From: Mesostigma viride
Lineage: Eukaryota; Streptophyta; Mesostigmatophyceae; Mesostigmatales; Mesostigmataceae
Length of the DNA stretch: 64,000 bases
Assembly (NCBI GenBank): GCA_009746045.1
Contig: RPFO01000448.1
Coordinates: forward strand, 4,121,419-4,185,418
Reading direction: 5' to 3'
Position 1 is the first letter of the stretch. Each line of letters starts with the position of its first letter. Below, piece by piece: positions 1 through 64,000 of the stretch. The notes under the pieces are model-generated. The model did not search any database. It was not told the origin of the DNA and was given only the letters and a program-made list of their open reading frames with translations. Made by a program: the position numbers and the translations under genes.

Positions 1-84
1 CTAGGGTTGTTGAAAGCAATGACGTCACCATCAATGTATCGACGTGTGTGGATAAAACGCCTGATGAAAACATCATCATTTCAG

Positions 85-249
85 GTAATCGAGATTCTCC
101 ACGAATGCAAGCGCATATCAGGATTGATTTGGAAGAAGATGATGGACAAGGCCAAGTGGGCCCAGGTCATAGAGGACAACGAGCCCCCCCCTGTAGGGAA
201 GCGCCCGCGTGTGCAAACCCACGGGATGCATGCCAGACAGCTCCCCTAG
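85..249 (+). CDS. Possible 3'-terminal exon of an upstream gene (hypothetical)
   Basis: A plausible acceptor (ATTTCAG ending at base 84) is followed by 54 open codons and a TAG stop at 247-249. The peptide begins VIEILHECKRISGLIWKK and is charged and helix-like, then ends in a short basic, proline-containing tail. Third codon positions are GC-rich, as in the confirmed exons nearby. I do not recognise a family. If real, this gene would be tail-to-tail with the DiT1 gene. The alternative is a chance open frame; the rest of the gene lies outside the window. Confidence 0.35.
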   Translation, partial: VIEILHECKRISGLIWKKMMDKAKWAQVIEDNEPPPVGKRPRVQTHGMHARQLP

Positions 250-1023
250 GGCAGCGTGATGCTGTTTAGATAGACGTGGTAGTAATTAATTAATTAATAA
301 ATAAATAATAAATATAGTAGTATGGTAATTAGTGCTGCATGAGGGGCATGCGGCGAGGTATGAATCTTCATGCGAGGTTGATCCAACCAAGCTGCTTGTG
401 CCGGGACCTCGTTTCATGCGCATGCACATCTGTGAATGGGTGCATGAATTAATACTCACATGCATGCAAGCATAACAAAAGAAATGATGGTCCACCTTAC
501 ACCCCATGATATTAGTTTAAGCACCTCCTGATATTAGTTGCGCCTTATAGTGAGCGCATGCATGCAGGTAGTTACTGATGAAGGCACTTCGCAGCTCCTA
601 GTGCAGACGTACATCGAGAAACTTGGCCAGAGAATACATGCCATGCCAGTTGACATATTAATGTTGTTGCTAAAGGTAGGTTGGTATAGGTTGGTATTTG
701 TTGTTGATTAAGGCGCTGGCCAGCCTGTGCACACCAGGGCACCTATCACAAGCTTTTTATTACAACAGAGTGAGCAAATAACCAGTCGAAACCTCGCAAA
801 CAGCTATCCAGGCACACTAGTGAGGCAGGTATGGAGTGCGGTTCACAGTGGCAAACCCTGTTTTGCCACAGCATCGCACACCGAACAATGCCAAAGCTCA
901 ACGCAACGAATAGCTACGGTTAAAAAAAGGCCAGCAATCACGCCCCGATTGCCTGGCCTCTATTCTAAATGTACAACTGACTGGCCGTGGCGCAGACCGG
1001 TACTACAAAAACGTGTCCAATCT
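250..1023. other. Intergenic DNA between two convergent 3' ends
   Basis: No convincing exon is visible. It starts with an AT-rich stretch of TAAT-type repeats (about 285-320). A minus-strand TGTAA, the green-algal type polyadenylation signal, lies at 760-764, about 260 bases after the DiT1 stop, so roughly 760-1023 may be the DiT1 3' untranslated region. That assignment is inference only. Confidence 0.5.
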
Positions 1024-6028
<5,005 letters not shown>

Positions 6029-7109
6029 GGTTAGAAGTTTCCCTCCTTCCAAAACAGGAACCTACGCGCCCAGACAGCTTTTGGTGTGTGTCACACACAA
6101 CTGCCCCGCCACGTTCTACGGTGACGCAGGCGGGGCAAACACCATCTCCCCAAACGCTCCCAAACGCCAGCTTTGTGCTGATGTTTTGTCGCGCTCTCTT
6201 CTTACTGTTGGGATAAGACCGGGGTGCCCCTGCCGAACATATACTGGCCCCTGGAAAACATCCTAGCCGTCGTGGGGAAGTTGAACTCCAAGTGAGAGCG
6301 AGTGGTACAAGCCAGGTTTTCAGAATGGTGAAACATCAGTAACCGACGTTCAGTCAGCCACAGGCCCAAATCCGTAACTATCTTTAGTCAGCAGTCGTGC
6401 CAACCGGAGCCACTGACAAGTGTTTTCCCAGATGGAGACGCAAGTCACGCGACAACATGGTTTGTTGTCACTGCATTGGTGTTTACTATAATTATCGAAA
6501 GGTATCATCAGTAACTTGGCGATAGTCTCGTCCAGACGTTGCCGGCACTAATTAACCAGCGGGTTGTGCAAGGGTTGTGGCAGGTTGTGGCACACCAAAC
6601 CAGGGCGGAGGGCAGCCGTAGTAAGTGGGACCCTTCGCTAATGGAGGGTGAGCGGGGCAGCTAGCAGCTATGGTAGTGGTTAGTGGTACAAGTAGTGTAG
6701 TGGTGACCGAATTAGACGAGCAATTCGAGTTTGGCAGAACCTAATTAAGCACGCACGCGGAATACCGGAATGTAAAACAACACACGCGGACGCAATTAAC
6801 GTCTGTTGAGTGTTGGCAGAAACGTGTATACAAATGTCTAGTCACCACCCGTGCACTCGGCATCGTTTTGCGAGCCGGGATGTGCCTGCACCAGGCAGAC
6901 GCTGTTACCCAGGAAGTTTAGCAAACTAGGCCAGTCTTGCAAGTCACACGCCAGGTTTTAAAGTCGCTGCGAACATGTGGCCACGTTCATGGGCACTGTG
7001 AGGATAAATCTTGCGGATAGTCTCGGTGTCGGCTTCTATACGCCTGATAAATGCAAGGTTTTTTCTCGCAATTGTTTTTTCGCGTTGCGAGGCGTAGTAA
7101 TTCGGACTA
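6029..7109. promoter_or_regulatory. Divergent (head-to-head) intergenic region, DiT1 / dynein heavy chain
   Basis: It separates the two start codons, so it should hold both promoters and 5' untranslated regions. I see no supported exon, no clear TATA box in a meaningful position and no strong tandem array, only short TTGTGG-type direct repeats near 6566-6595. Upstream non-coding exons of either gene could lie here. Confidence 0.5.

Positions 7110-64000
<56,891 letters not shown>

Overview
The window looks like nuclear DNA from a flagellated green alga (chlorophyte or prasinophyte; I cannot name the genus). Three things point there: a plastid-targeted 2-oxoglutarate/malate translocator, an axonemal-type dynein heavy chain, and GC-rich exons cut up by many GT-AG introns whose 3' ends are C-rich. 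There are no bacterial-style operons, CRISPR arrays, tRNAs or rRNAs.

Layout. (1) Bases 1-1023: a possible last exon of an upstream plus-strand gene (85-249), then gene-free DNA. (2) 1024-6028, minus strand: a complete six-exon DiT1-type transporter gene, 579 codons by my splice model. (3) 6029-7109: a 1.08 kb head-to-head intergenic region. (4) 7110-64000, plus strand: one very large dynein heavy chain gene. I resolve 39 exons (about 3,746 codons) running from the start codon through tail, linker, AAA1, AAA2, AAA3, AAA4, stalk coiled coil 1 and the microtubule-binding tip. It leaves the window at the start of stalk coiled coil 2; AAA5, AAA6 and the C-terminal domain lie beyond.

The most interesting protein observation is in the dynein. 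Walker A, Walker B and sensor I of AAA1, normally the essential ATPase of dyneins, are all replaced, although the flanking AAA1 sequence aligns without a frameshift. AAA2 and AAA3 keep intact P-loops. This looks like a dynein with a pseudo-ATPase AAA1.

The most interesting DNA observation is in the introns. In at least ten dynein introns and two DiT1 introns, the last bases of the exon plus the 5' splice site are duplicated in tandem just inside the intron. Copy number runs from two decayed copies, through arrays of 59-66 bp units, to a 12 kb array of about 520 units of 22-23 bp (51,244-63,272) that fills one intron and whose first unit overlaps the exon-38 donor. The introns also hold many microsatellites, a 485 bp element with 25 bp terminal inverted repeats, and a roughly 275 bp dispersed repeat present once in each gene in opposite orientation.

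All exon boundaries were set by hand from splice consensus, reading-frame continuity and remembered family conservation. No database search or transcript data was available.
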